DNA of 64,000 nt from Tethya wilhelma (taxonomy: Eukaryota; Porifera; Demospongiae; Tethyida; Tethyidae): positions 15,904,559 to 15,968,558 of the forward strand of contig CAXIPT010000001.1 of NCBI GenBank assembly GCA_964030475.1, in the 5' to 3' direction. The translations under genes and the position numbers were made by a program. Position 1 is the first letter of the stretch, and the number at the start of each line of letters is the position of its first letter. The notes below the pieces were generated by a model that made no database searches, was not told the origin of the DNA, and saw only the letters and a program-made list of their open reading frames with translations. Positions 1 to 22,318 of the stretch are shown piece after piece.

Positions 1-215
1 CCAGCAACTGTTAGTTGAAATATGATAGATTTCGTGTGCACTAGTGAACCTAATTGACCAATTGGCCACACACCTAAAATCAAATTCCACACGTTGCTCG
101 TGACCATATGTGTGCACATTTAATCCTCCTTTGTTGTCAGCTCTCAGTTCACGTCTTCTCTCTCTTGTATTACCAACTGTTACCCATTCCTACCTCAGTG
201 GTTGCGGTGATTGAA

Positions 216-248
<33 letters not shown>

Positions 249-910
249 CATAGTGTCTGTCTTTTCGGCATTCTTCGTGTAGGAAGTACTGGAATGAAGG
301 TCATCTGCTGTAGTAAATAATGGTCACTATGCTGGACGAATCACACTGCTGGTGGCATTCTGTCGGCCACTGTTGTAACTCTTACTCTTTTTAGCTCTCC
401 CAAGCAGTTGTGTTTGACACCAGTTGTTTTCACTGAGAGGTGCTAACAAGTGAGCATATTTCTCACCGAATTACAAAAATACACAAGCAAAAAGCTCTAA
501 CTGTCCAGCTATGGCCTTTATTATTACACTCTATTGATTTGTTTTAGTGTTGGATAATCCAGCTATAGTACACACACATGTGTTTTTCTTGCCGTAATAG
601 TGCCTAATTGTACATGGCAGTGTGTTTGGATACAATGCTGAGACAACTGGTGGGCTTTATTTAGAAGTGAAATTGGATCACATGTGTACATCACGAATAA
701 TGGGTGTGTGTGTGTGATTAGTACCAGAGAGAGTGACTGTGGTTGATGATATTCACGGCTCAAGCAAGACTCAAAGCATGAATACCGGCAATTGATATGT
801 TCACTCCCACTCCATTCTTGTATGGTGGAGGGTACTCTTGAACAGAATTTAGATTTGTAGCGTTGACCCTGCGAGATGTTTATTGCTTTGCTGTCTTGAA
901 TGAGTCTTGC

Positions 911-956
<46 letters not shown>

Positions 957-2376
957 GTTTTCAATCAGATGGCTACCTGCACATAGTTTTATAATTATAC
1001 AAAACACTGTAGAGGATAGACCCTCCATATGTATCCTTCCAAGAATTGGGAGGAGAGAAGATTAGTTGCTAGGCATTCATTAGTTTGCTTTGCCTCATTG
1101 GAAGCTGATGTAGTTGAGTTGCCTTCTGCTGTTTCCTGTAACCTGTGTAAAGAAGAGAGTGGGGTGGTGGGGGGAAGCATTTCATAATGTTTGTGGAGTG
1201 AAGGAAGTCTTTTGCTTCACAGTTGTTTCTTGGTGGTCTTGTGGCTTTGCTCTGGCATGTGGGAAATTGGTATAAGTGGTTAAGAACCCCACTAAATGGT
1301 TTTTGTTGTCAAAATTAGCACATGGCAAGAGTGACACTTAACAAAGCAGCTAACTAGTGTTTGTTTGTGTGTGTGTGTGTGTGTGTGCTGTGTACGTGTG
1401 TGGCCATAGATAGTGGACTCACATCCTTGGTTGACAAGGTAGCTGTGAGCATAAGGATCATGACATCCCAGCAACTGTTAGTTGAAATATGATAGATTTC
1501 GTGTGCACTAGTGAACCTAATTGACCAATTGGCCACACACCTAAAATCAAATTCCACACGTTGCTCGTGACCATATGTGTGCACATTTAATCCTTCTTTG
1601 TTGTCAGCTCTCAGTTCACATCTTCTCTCTCTTGTATTACCAACTGTTACCCATTCCTACCTCAGTGGTTGTGGTGATTGAATGTGTATGTGTGTGTGAG
1701 AGAGAGAGAGACATAGTGTCTGTCTTTTCGGCATTCTTCGTGTAGGAAGTACTGGAATGAAGGTCATCTGCTGTAGTAAATAATGGTCACTATGCTGAAC
1801 AAATCACACTGCTGGTGGCATTCTGTCGGCCACTGTTGTAACTCTTACTCTTTTTAGCTCTCCCAAGCAGTTGTGTTTGACACCAGTTGTTTTCACTGAG
1901 AGGTGCTAACAAGTGAGCATATTTCTCACCGAATTACAAAAATACACAAGCAAAAAGCTCTAACTGTCCGGCTATGGCCTTTATTATTACACTCTATTGA
2001 TTTGTTTTAGTGTTGGACAATCCAGCTATAGTACACACACATGCACTAGAAATGTGTTTTTCTTGCCGTAATAGTGCCTAATTGTACATGGCAGTGTGTT
2101 TGGATACAATGCTAAGACAACTGGTGGGCTTTATTTAGAAGTGAAATTGGATCACATGTGTACATCACGAATAATGGGTGTGTGTGTGTGATTAGTACCA
2201 GAGAGAATGACTGTGGTTGATGATATTCACGGCTCAAGCAAGACTCAAAGCATGAATACCAGCAATTGATATGTTCACTCCCACTCCATTCTTGTATGGT
2301 GGAGGGTACTCTTGAACAGAATTTAGCGTTGACCCTGCGAGATGTTTATTGCTTTGCTATCTTGAATGAGTCTTGC

Positions 2377-2415
<39 letters not shown>

Positions 2416-2424
2416 GTGAATGTT
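1..2424. repeat. Tandem duplication, about 1.47-kb period, non-coding
   Basis: Bases 1 to about 955 recur almost identically at 1469 to about 2413. A few substitutions and a short insertion near 2041-2050 distinguish the copies. Both end in a long (TG)n tract (about 914-952 and 2380-2413), after which they diverge. The segment at about 956-1468 is single copy. Short ORFs here are composed largely of TG/CA repeat translation and show no domain. The window starts inside copy 1, so its left edge is unknown. Confidence 0.9.
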
Positions 2425-3219
2425 TTGTTGTTGCTTACAGATGTACATGTACATGGATTTGTTTTGTCATGTACTGTACACTCAGTGTCTCTCGTTTCAC
2501 TCACGAAAAGTTGTTTGGTTACTGTTTCCTGTAAATCTAGCCACCAATTGCTTCAGGTGGGTTTCCTTTTGAGCCCTCCCTAGTTCATTTTCGACCTCAA
2601 CTTGTTCATTGTCTTCTAAAGCAATGTGGGTGATTGTACACAACAGTTGCTAATTATCTCATGACCCTCTCCAGACTCACACTAAATGACTCCATTTTAA
2701 CTTATGTACTTAGAAATTTTAGGTGTTACTAGGCAAATTCTACCACAGAATTAATGTCAATGTGTATATGATTGTGTAGGTGCTAGTGGCTGCTACAGCA
2801 TGGATGTGGAAGTAGTATAGTTGGCATGCAGTGTGTGGGACTGGATCAGGCATAGCTGGGGTTTTTTTACATCCTGTGGTTCCCACATCTTAGTTCATAC
2901 ACCACAGTGTGCTATGCTAGGTTTGTATATACATTCACCTTCAGTAAGTGTATCTGAAGGTGTTGGTACTTCCCAGTTGTCTTCTTGGTCTTATTGATCT
3001 CTTCTTATGTACATGGATGCATAGCTTTGAATTGCCATTCATTGAGTTCTTCAAGTGCCGCGATACGATTGCCATTATGATGTGGTGTTGTTGTGTGTCC
3101 TAACGAGTGTTATTTCAAGGGAGTGACATCTTTAAAATTTGTTTGCATTTAGTAACGGTGACAAATTATTCATGTCTTTGTTGACACGCACTCCCACACC
3201 CACCCCTGCTCACTTACAG
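2425..3219. other. Upstream region of the MARK gene
   Basis: No gene is seen here. A possible 3' splice site (ending TTTAG at about 3150) and another (CTTACAG, ending 3219) lie just before the likely start codon, so this stretch may contain a 5'UTR intron and the promoter of the kinase gene. No TATA box or other convincing core element was identified. Confidence 0.4.
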
Positions 3220-12580
<9,361 letters not shown>

Positions 12581-13911
12581 TCTGTGTTGGTTCTGTTTGT
12601 TTTCATCTCGTGTTTTGTTGTTGTTTGTTGTTGTTCTTGTTGTTGTCCTGACCTTTTACTCCCCCTGCCTCTGTTTGTGGCAATTGATTGTGAGTGTGTG
12701 TGTTTATAAGTATATCGTGCATTTTTTAAATGTAATTTGACAGTTGTTTGTGTGTGTGTGTGTGTGTCAGTGTGCTACTGTTAAGTGAAGTTGTAGATAA
12801 ACTAAATGTAGTGCTACTTTTTTTTTTTTCATACTGTTCAACTTGTGATAAACTTATGACGTCATCTTCCACACTTGAGTGGACCACACAATTGACCGAG
12901 GTTTAAAGAAAAACATTTTTTTGTATCCCTACTGTAAGCTAATATTATTATTTACTGTCAGTCACTTATCATAATAAAATTGGGCCTTTTGTTGTATTCT
13001 TTTGTCTCTGCCAAAGGTCCTTCCTTGTCTCTCTCTCTCTCTCTCCCTCTCTCCCTCTTTCTCTCTCTCTCTCTCTTTCCCTCACTGACACTCTATTCTG
13101 TGATCTAGTAACAGTTGCCAACAAAAAAATTAGGTGTCTGTGTTATTTTAAGCGAACTGGGTCTATTAATTTTTTTTGGTGTGTTCATAATTATTGTAAC
13201 TTAATTATTATTATCATCATCATTATGTAACTATTAATAATTATACTGATGTTGTCATTTTGTATGCCATATTATGTATTGTAGGTACAGAAGTATTTAT
13301 ATTAAAATTTTGATAAGACATATAATGCCGGCCACATGCTTTGGGTATGTAACGTACACATGATATAATCTTGCATACATGCATCCACATTTGAGCATGG
13401 CAGGTGTACACAGGCGACTATTTAAACTAATTATACACGATTTATGTCATAAATGCATAAAAACAAAAGAAACTTGTGTGACTATATAAATTATAATATT
13501 ATGCATGTGCGCATGAAATATTGATGATCGTCATTGATCGACCATTATATGACTGTGTGTGCATGCACCTGTGTTGCTGGTATGCATATAGCTAGATCAA
13601 TAAATACGTATATTAATTTTCCCCTCATTCCCATACACATGCAGGCTATAGTATTGACATGCATGTCTCTCTCACATGCTGTTGATTTATATAATTATAA
13701 GTAGTTTATAATAATAACTATACAGCTAAGTTCTGAAAATAACTTTTAATTTGAAACTGCATTGCCAACTGTATTATACAATAATTATTGTTCATGACTC
13801 TATCAAGTGTTCACTTCAAACTTTGAGACCTGTATGCACACACACTAGACACCTGTACCAACAGGAAAGAACATCACAATGACAGCTGGAAGATTTCAAA
13901 ACAAAAGATGG
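12581..13911. other. Convergent intergenic region between MARK and TANGO1-like genes
   Basis: Contains the MARK 3'UTR (with a poly-T/TTG-rich stretch), a polyadenylation signal, CT-rich low-complexity sequence (13028-13085) and AT-rich DNA. No gene or RNA was recognised after about 13000. Confidence 0.6.
12973..12978 (+). terminator. Polyadenylation signal AATAAA of MARK
   Basis: AATAAA lies 393 bases downstream of the MARK stop codon and is followed by a T/GT-rich stretch (TTTTGTTGTATTCTTTTG), as expected for cleavage and polyadenylation. Confidence 0.65.
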
Positions 13912-16123
13912 CTACAAACCTGTAGGGTTCTGTGGAGTGTTCCCTCGAGCTCTAGTCTGCAAGGGAAAGAAAAATAAGGGTATTATTATAGGGAAACTTC
14001 AAAAAATTAATGAACAATACATTCATACTGTCTGCATGTGTGCAATACTTGGATCAACAGCTCAAATTGTTTTGACAATGAGAGACAGAGGGTGAGACTC
14101 ACGGAAGATTTATCACGGCCCAGGTAGACTTGATAATGAAAGAAAACCTTCTTCTTTGGTTTGGGGCTTATGTTATCATAGGTTTTGTTTTTCAAACAAG
14201 ACTTTAAGGGAGTGGGTGGAGAGCTACTCTCACCAGGAGAGGAACGGGAGCTTTCAGTGCGAGAGACGGGGGAAGTGAAACTGGGGGACTCATGCAAAAT
14301 GGGACTTGAAGATGCAATAGAGGTCTGACATGCAAGAGGGAGAGAGAGAGAGAGAAATGCAGAAATGAAAGGAGAGAGTTCATGCAAATGAGACAAGAGA
14401 ATAAAGACCCCACAAGAGAAACTAGCTTGAGCATTTTTACAAATTAATGCCCACCTTCTGTCCAGTTTCTCCATCTCTCTGCTTCTCAGCTCCAGGGCCT
14501 TGTAGCCTTTCACTAGAGTGTCTGTACGGACCACCTTGATGAGGGTACGAGTCATTTGGATGATAGTCCCTTCTGGGAGGAGGAGGGCCCCTGGGTCCAG
14601 GGTAATATCCTGGATTAGGGGGTCCCGATGGAGGTCGTGGTCCCCCCATTCTTTGAGGGGGCAGTCTGGACTGTGGTGGTGGTAGTGGGGGCCGTGAACC
14701 AGGAGGATACTCTGAGGTAGGAGGTAATCTAGGGCGGGGTGCTGCAGGCTGGTACATGGGACGCGATGGTCTCACTGGAGGTCGGCTGCTAGGTGGTGGA
14801 CCACCAAGAGGAGGGACTGGAGAGCTACAATGATAGAGAAGGAAAGGGGGGAAAGGTTGGCAAAATGTTAAACACACTGTACGAGTTGGTTTCGCAAAAG
14901 TTTACAATATGTGCAGATTCCAATGACCAGTAAGGCAGACCATACCTGAAACCGTGCTGCATATGTTGAGGAGTGGTAGATGATGGTGGCGGTGGTGGTG
15001 GGGGTCCAGCTGTTCCAAGCGGCGTAGTCCTTGCAGCAGCTGTAGCCGAGGGACCAGGAGGAGGGACACCACCAGGAGGACCTTGATCTCCCGCACCTCT
15101 TGATCGTGGACGAGGCGGCAGGTCCACACGAGGCCTACACGTACATATGTCAGGGGTAGAAAAAAGGGTATAGCTCAATAGACTAACGTCCATCTGGTTT
15201 GAGAATGCCGGTAGAAAAACTTCAATAACTTTCTAAATATCCAACTGATTTCAAAATTTCAAGCACCATTGGAAAGTGCTCGTTCTCCCCGTTCTTTTGG
15301 TTGCTTTTCCAGCTTCCTACGCCTTACCAATCAAAAGTTAGCTATTTTGTCCCATAAAAAAAAGTATGGTTATGAATCTCATTAATTCACTTCCGGCGGC
15401 ATTCTCAAACCTGATGGACTTTAGGCTTCTCTTTGCTAAACACTATTACAGTAATAGACCCTGCCTCTTTCACTAGGACTAGACTACAACAGTACCTTGA
15501 TGGACCAGGATGTGAAGTGTTCAGCATTGACGTGACAGAGTTTGACTTGGGCATCCCACCAGAAGGTGGTGGTGGACCCCTACCAGGCCTGGAGGATGGA
15601 GGGGGCCTAGGAGGCATCACTGCTCCACCAGATGTCCCTGGGGGGCCATCAATGGCACCGGTAGAAGTGGGAGATGAAGTCCGTGGGTCTAATCGAGGAG
15701 CGGACACAGGCCTTGGAGGCTGAGGTGGAGGTGGACCTTTAGAAAGATGCACATATGAGAATTTCACGTTGTGAAGAGTGTTTCAACTTTTGTCACTTAT
15801 GGAGACACACACTCTACCTTGAGAACGTTGTTGGGGGTCGGTAGAAGGTGGGCGTGTCCTTTGCTGTGGTGGCATGTAGCCAGAACCATGTGGGATTGGT
15901 CGCATCATGGCTGGTGGGGGTGGAGCATTGTCCATATCGGCTAGTCTGGATGGGCAGATTTTATGTGGGTGAAATCAAATCAAACAAAAGTTGGTAGCTG
16001 TGTGTGTATGTACCTTCGTTTAAGTGCAGTGATCTCGCGGTTTGCCTGTCTCAAATCCTGTTCAGTTCGTCTCAATTGGGACTGATGGAAAAGATACACT
16101 TCATCAATGCATCACTGACATAT

Positions 16124-16157
<34 letters not shown>

Positions 16158-16226
16158 CACGCACACACACACACACACACACGCACACACACGCACACAC
16201 ACACGCACACACGCACACACACACAC

Positions 16227-16272
<46 letters not shown>

Positions 16273-19200
16273 ACACAGGGCTCACTCACAATGGCCTCCT
16301 CTGCCCGGTGTTCATTGTTCTTCACCTGGCTGATGTACGACCTCTCAATCTCCTTCATCTGCTCACGCAACTCATTCAACTCCTGCCTGTCCTTCTGTCT
16401 CTCTTGCTCAGCCTGTGCAGCCTTCTCGTGGGCTTCCGACTCGAGGTTCTCAAACTTCAACCTCTTCTGCTCTCCCGCCTCCAGTTTGGCATGAAGAGTG
16501 TGCTCCTTCTCCTGGAAGTATTCGGTGACTCCCTTCATCTTTATTTGAAGCTCTTCAAGCTCCTTTTCAGTGGTCTGTAGTTTGCTCTCAAGTGATGAGA
16601 TAAGCTCGTTCAAGCGTGCGTTCTCAGCTTTAAAATTACAAGGAATTTTTTTTAACATACTGCATACAAATATAGTGTATTACAGTATCATACTTTTGTC
16701 GTGTTCGACTTGAGTTGTCTTCTCTGATAGTTCAGACAAAAGATTGTCTCGTTCAGCAATAGTTTCACGGAGCTCAGTTTGAACCTATACATACAGCAGA
16801 TACACAGAAAGTTACTGAAAGTTTCAAGCTTTAACTTTCAGACACAAACACATGCACACCTTTGTGGTGTCCAGCATGGCCTCAATCTTGGCGAGCTGTG
16901 CTATCTTCACCCTCTCGGAGTCTTCCTCCCCAGAAGGAGGAGCATCCACTCCATCTTCACCATCTACAGGCTCCTTGTCAGACGTCTTTTCAACGACTTC
17001 TTGAAGACAGTTTCGTAGACTTTGGAGTTCTTCTTCCTTCTCCAACAGAGTCTGTTCTTGGGCCAAGAGGTCGGTGGTCTTTGACTGAAGTGCAGATTCA
17101 GTCTGTGAACACTTGAGCTTTGTTTCTTTCAACTCCTTGCACACCTATCAAAAGCAACAGCAACATCAATGACAAAAATATCATGGGAAAATTGTAAGAT
17201 CAAACTAATAATCAACAATCTTCAGTTCAAACAAACTTTGGGAAGAGACAACCATAAGTCTATTTTTCTTACAGTTTCATGCTTGGCTTCCAACTCTGTG
17301 AGAGCTGTTTGTGTGTTGTACTTGTCCTGTTCCAGTTGGTCCTTCTGGGCCTCAAGTCCCTGAACCTTCTGATCGTAATCCCCAACAGTGGCCGTTAGGT
17401 GATTGATCTGTTGGAGAGCAGTGTCCTTCTCGGCTACTACTGCAGTAAACTGGCCTTCCAGCTGTGTCATTTGAGAGCTCAGCTGCTCTGCGTGAGCCAC
17501 ATAGTTGGAGACCTCTTGTTGAGAAGTAGCAAGGGTGTTGTTGAGTGATTGGTAATGCACCTGTCAATGGAAGGTTTGGTGTTATTAAAAATTTAGTGAT
17601 AAAATGCATGCAAAACTTTTGGGCTCACTCACAATGGCCTCCTCTGCCCGGTGTTCATTGTTCTTCACCTGGCTGATGTACGACCTCTCAATCTCCTTCA
17701 TCTGCTCACGCAACTCATTCAACTCCTGCCTGTCCTTCTGTCTCTCTTGCTCAGCCTGTGCAGCCTTCTCGTGGGCTTCCGACTCGAGGTTCTCAAACTT
17801 CAACCTCTTCTGCTCTCCCGCCTCCAGTTTGGCATGAAGAGTGTGCTCCTTCTCCTGGAAGTATTCGGTGACTCCCTTCATCTTTATTTGAAGCTCTTCA
17901 AGCTCCTTTTCAGTGGTCTGTAGTTTGCTCTCAAGTGATGAGATAAGCTCGTTCAAGCGTGCGTTCTCAGCTTTAAAATTACAAGGAATTTTTTTTAACA
18001 TACTGCATACAAATATAGTGTATTACAGTATCATACTTTTGTCGTGTTCGACTTGAGTTGTCTTCTCTGATAGTTCAGACAAAAGATTGTCTCGTTCAGC
18101 AATAGTTTCACGGAGCTCAGTTTGAACCTATACATACAGCAGATACACAGAAAGTTACTGAAAGTTTCAAGCTTTAACTTTCAGACACAAACACATGCAC
18201 ACCTTTGTGGTGTCCAGCATGGCCTCAATCTTGGCGAGCTGTGCTATCTTCACCCTCTCGGAGTCTTCCTCCCCAGAAGGAGGAGCATCCACTCCATCTT
18301 CACCATCTACAGGCTCCTTGTCAGACGTCTTTTCAACGACTTCTTGAAGACAGTTTCGTAGACTTTGGAGTTCTTCTTCCTTCTCCAACAGAGTCTGTTC
18401 TTGGGCCAAGAGGTCGGTGGTCTTTGACTGAAGTGCAGATTCAGTCTGTGAACACTTGAGCTTTGTTTCTTTCAACTCCTTGCACACCTATCAAAAGCAA
18501 CAGCAACATCAACAACAAAAATATCACGGAAAATATTGTAAGATCAAACTACATAATAATCAACAATATTCAGTTCAAACAAACTTTGGGAAGAGACAAC
18601 CGTAAGTCTATTTTTCTTACAGTTTCATGCTTGGCTTCCAACTCTGTGAGAGCTGTTTGTGTGTTGTACTTGTCCTGTTCCAGTTGGTCCTTCTGGGCCT
18701 CAAGTCCCTGAACCTTCTGGTCGTAATCCCCAACAGTGGCCGTTAGGTGATTGATCTGTTGGAGAGCAGTGTCCTTCTCGGCTACTACTGCAGTAAACTG
18801 GCCTTCCAGCTGTGTCATTTGAGAGCTCAGCTGCTCTGCATGGGCCACATAGTTGGAGACCTCTTGTTGAGAAGTAGCAAGGGTGTTGTTGAGTGACTGG
18901 TAATGCACCTGTCAATGGAAAGTTTGATTTAATGATAAAATGCAGAACTTTTCTATACACTGTGTGTTTTTTTTGTTTTTTTTTACCTCCAAGTCTTTCT
19001 TCTCACGAGCCAGTTGATCTCTCTCTTGTTTGCACACACTGAGGTCGTCCTTGAGACTCTGTAAGCCATCCGCTGACTGTCTCAGTTTCATCTCCAAGGT
19101 GCTACTCTCAGTTCGAAGTGAGAGAACCTTCTCCTCCACTTTACGACGATTGCCTTAGCAACAAGAACAACCAGTGATCACAAACGCATAAAATATCGAA

Positions 19201-22200
19201 CGAGTTTATTCTGTCTTTACCAATTTCGTACAAGACCTTCATTGACTTCCTCCGACTGCTCCTGTAAGACTGACAGAGGAGGAACAGCAGTGGAACCATC
19301 AGGGAAAACCAGATGACGCTTGTTAACACTATACCCAGCATGGGACGCTGTATGGAAGAGAAATGAAGCAATATAAAATGCACTGTGCAGAAGTTGTAAG
19401 CTAAAGTTTTTGAGTAATGATACAATGTCATACTTATAATTATGACAGAGGTAAGATATATCTACTTACATTGGTGCAAATCCACTCAGACCACTCCTCA
19501 GGCAAGCTATTGAGTATCAGCTCACGAGTTTGAACCCTGAACTTTTCATGAACAGCCACCCACCCAGAGTCTGAACCAGGCAGAGGGATGTACTCCTCTC
19601 TACAGTTGTAAGGAGCTGCCTGGACTGGAAGTGGCGGTGGGATTTCAACGTCAGGTATAGTGGGAGGAGCCGTCTGAGTTGTGGGAGGTGTATCGTCAGA
19701 CACAGACACAGAAGGAAGTGGTGGGGGTGTTTCTCCAGGAGATATGAAACTTCTCTGGTCATCAAGTGCAGAAGGCTCAGGATCTTGGTGATCAGGGATC
19801 GTAGGTTCACCAAATCTTTCTTGTGCTTCAAGCTCTTCACCAGATTCAACTGAAGGTTGAGGTTGTTGGGCTGTTGAATCCAACATTTCCTCTTGAGCTT
19901 CAGGTGTTGGTGTCAGCTGGGTTGGGGTCTCTGGAGGTGTCTCCATCTCATCGTCCATTCCTGGTGGCTCTGTGGGCACCTCATCCATCGTGGGGGGTGT
20001 GAATGTCTCTGCGATAGATTCAGGCACAAGATCTTCAGTGGATTCCTCATCTTCAGAGCCATCTTCAGGTTTGTCACGCAAATGGTCTTGACGATATTGC
20101 CTCGACCGTTCCCTAGCCTGTTCCACTCTCCTCTTGACAGCATCCAGATCATAGCCTCTGCCGTGCTGGTGAAGAATGGATTCAACCTTGTCTTGGTCTT
20201 CAGTAGCAACTGGAGGTGGCGACAGTGAAGGTGTTGGTGTAGCCATGGGGTCTGGTGTGGCAGGCCCGTCGTCACTCTCAGGTGAGGTGGGATGAAAAAA
20301 TGGCTCTTGAGATGGTGGTGCTGGTGGTGGTGTGAAACTGGGTGGAGTACCGTGATGTACGTCTTCAGGTTTGTCAAACTCTTCTAGTTTGTGATCGGAA
20401 GGTTGCTCGTTGACTTGAGGTGTGTCTTCAACTGGTTTCTGGTCATCCTCCTTCAGCTCTTCATCCTGACCAGAATCCGTTGGTAAATCAACTGTCATTT
20501 CTTCTTCGTTTATAAAACCATGCTCATCAAGGTCTCGTTCATATTCTGGTTCGCCTGTCTTCTGAAATTCGGCGCCATTTTGACCAGGTTGAACGTACTC
20601 CATTCTCATATCATCAATCTGGCTAGGCTTCTCCTCTACTTCATCCAATTCTTCGTCTTCATCATCATCATAGCCATCCCAAAACTCTTCATCATCCTCT
20701 TCTTCTTCTTCTTCTTCTTCTTCCTCCTCCTCCAATTCATGATCGTACAATGATCCAGGAGCACCATCAATCACCTCTGGTTGTAACTCCGGGGGTACTT
20801 GTGACAGTGGTGGTTGTTCTTGTACCGGAGGGGGTGGAGTAATGGGAGGAGTCTCAACTGGCACGTCGATACTAGTCGTCACGTAGCTAATAGTTGATGA
20901 TCTTGTCTGGGTGGCAAACTGTTCCGTGGGTTGGTGATAGAGTTGAGGACTCGGTGCACCATCTTGGTTTTGAAATTGCTCCATTTCACCATCAAGCTGA
21001 TCCAGATTGCCTTCCATGTAGTGAGGTACGGTACCATCAACAGAATACACTTCCTCATCTTTAAAAGGTTGTCTTTCTCTTCCATCAGGAACAGGAGTGG
21101 GCTCGTCAACCTTGACTGTCTCATGAAGCTTGCTGTCCACTTCAGTTGGGAAAATCTGTTCTTCAAGATCCTCATCCTTCTCACCATCATCAACAAGTGC
21201 AGGAGGGGACTCCGGTGTTGGGATCAGATTTATCACAGTCGATTTTATCTCCTCACCAGAAAAATCCAGACCTTGAGTTGAAGAAGATTCCTCATAGTAT
21301 GTTGGAGGAGGTTCTTCCACGGTAGTCGTTGGACTTGGATAAATGTGGTCATTTGGTTTATCAAAGTGTTCAAAGACACTCTCTTCTGTGTCCTTGAAAA
21401 CAGGAGGGAGTGGTTGAGATTGAGTGCCATCTTGAATTTTTACATCTGGTTCTGAGGCATGAACATCAGGTTGGTTGTGTTCAGAGGTAGATTGCGTGGA
21501 ATCAGGATGTACAGGGTCAGAACTTTCAGCAAACTCCTCCCTAGCAACATCGATATCCTCGGAAGATGAGGTCTGGTAGGGCGGTGCAGCAGTCTCACTC
21601 TCAAAAGGAACATCAGTAGGATTGGTCCCTTCTTCACCAAGCTTGTCAGCTTGGTAGGGATCCTCTGTTCCTTGATAATTGCTCAGTTCCTGAAATTAAT
21701 AGGTCAAACATTAACAGGAACAGTACAGTTGACAATTATTTACAAAGTACAACAAATTTACCTCTTCCGAAAGGAACTGTTTTGGTTGACATTTGAATGT
21801 CAACTCATTAACAGCAGTATTTCGAATCAGTCCACGCTTTCCTTGTATCTAGAAATGAATTGCAAATGGTCAAAATTGGTATACAACAGAATGAAAAAAA
21901 AACGACTTGCTTACCTCAGCTTCCCAAAATTCTCCCCCATTTTCATCAGTGTGTGTCTGCTTGGCAAAGACAGTCACAATAGCAGAACTGGGGTAGGAAA
22001 GAAATCCTTTGTCCCTGGTAATGTGTCTTGACACAGTACGTCCATAGGAAATAGGCTCTAAGGTGTGTGTGCAAGCATGGTGCAAGAGTATTGTGAAATT
22101 TTATCATTGCGAGGTCTGTGGGGGAGGGGCTAACAAGAGTGCGCGATCGAGCAACATAATATTTTTAACAGTGCGAGCATGCAAAGACTAAATTTTGTTT

Positions 22201-22318
22201 GTAACTCACCACTGCTGTCGGGGACAGAGCTATTCACACGACTCGGAATCGTCAGCTGGTTGAACAAAGTGATCCCGACAGAGAAAATAAGCAAGAATGC
22301 AATCGAAGCACACGCCAT
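13912..22318 (-). CDS. MIA3: TANGO1/MIA3-like ER exit site cargo-export protein
   Basis: Spans the ER membrane at exit sites and links luminal cargo such as collagens to COPII (family knowledge). Reading 22318 downwards: signal peptide (MACASIAFLLIFSVG); MIA-type SH3-like exons (22057-21915, with GEFWEAEV, and 21849-21762); one long exon, about 21689-19470, encoding about 740 residues of acidic, Pro/Glu-rich lumenal sequence with a Glu run; a transmembrane exon (about 19348-19221, VIWFSLMVPLLFLLC); coiled-coil exons (about 19154-16014), four of which are duplicated; then proline-rich exons (15948-14452) typical of the COPII-binding tail. The last exons (14321-14101, 13957-13912) end at TAG 13912. 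The tail has a KKKVFF motif that resembles a PP1-docking site. About 2,000 residues. Domain order matches the family; only one clear membrane segment is seen. Confidence 0.88.
15189..15419. repeat. MITE-like element with terminal inverted repeats
   Basis: The left end (TCCATCTGGTTTGAGAATGC) and right end (GCATTCTCAAACCTGATGGA) are near-perfect inverted copies about 230 bp apart. It lies in an intron of the TANGO1-like gene, and no ORF is supported. Confidence 0.8.
16124..16277. repeat. Compound (CA)n/(CG/CA) microsatellite
   Basis: About 150 bp of CA repeats with interspersed CG and TA steps. It abuts the left boundary of the 1.34-kb exon duplication in the TANGO1-like gene. ORFs spelling THTHTH or VCVCVC through it are artefacts. 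Confidence 0.95.
16279..18964. repeat. Tandem 1.34-kb duplication of four coiled-coil exons
   Basis: Bases 16279-17621 and 17622-18964 are near-identical. Each copy holds four TANGO1-like exons (approximately 18908-18621, 18487-18204, 18126-18037, 17970-17630, and their counterparts 1,343 bp lower). The encoded peptides are the same, while introns differ by occasional substitutions and small indels, for example near 17170-17230 versus 18510-18580. Phases allow both blocks to be spliced in. Confidence 0.92.

Noticed and set aside
563..1584. Minus-strand ORFs in the left-end duplication
   Set aside because: Translation of CA repeats plus unsupported sequence; no splice sites or conserved domain.
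3139..3219. Upstream extension of the MARK reading frame from 3139
   Set aside because: Position 3139 is TTG, and there are acceptor-like sequences before 3151 and 3220; ATG 3220 (or 3171) is preferred.
16004..16494. Long plus-strand ORFs antisense to the coiled-coil exons
   Set aside because: They run through the CA microsatellite and mirror the minus-strand TANGO1-like exon, which has the domain match and splice sites.
19893..21281. Plus-strand ORFs over the long TANGO1-like acidic exon
   Set aside because: Shadows of a 2.2-kb open minus-strand exon; no domain.
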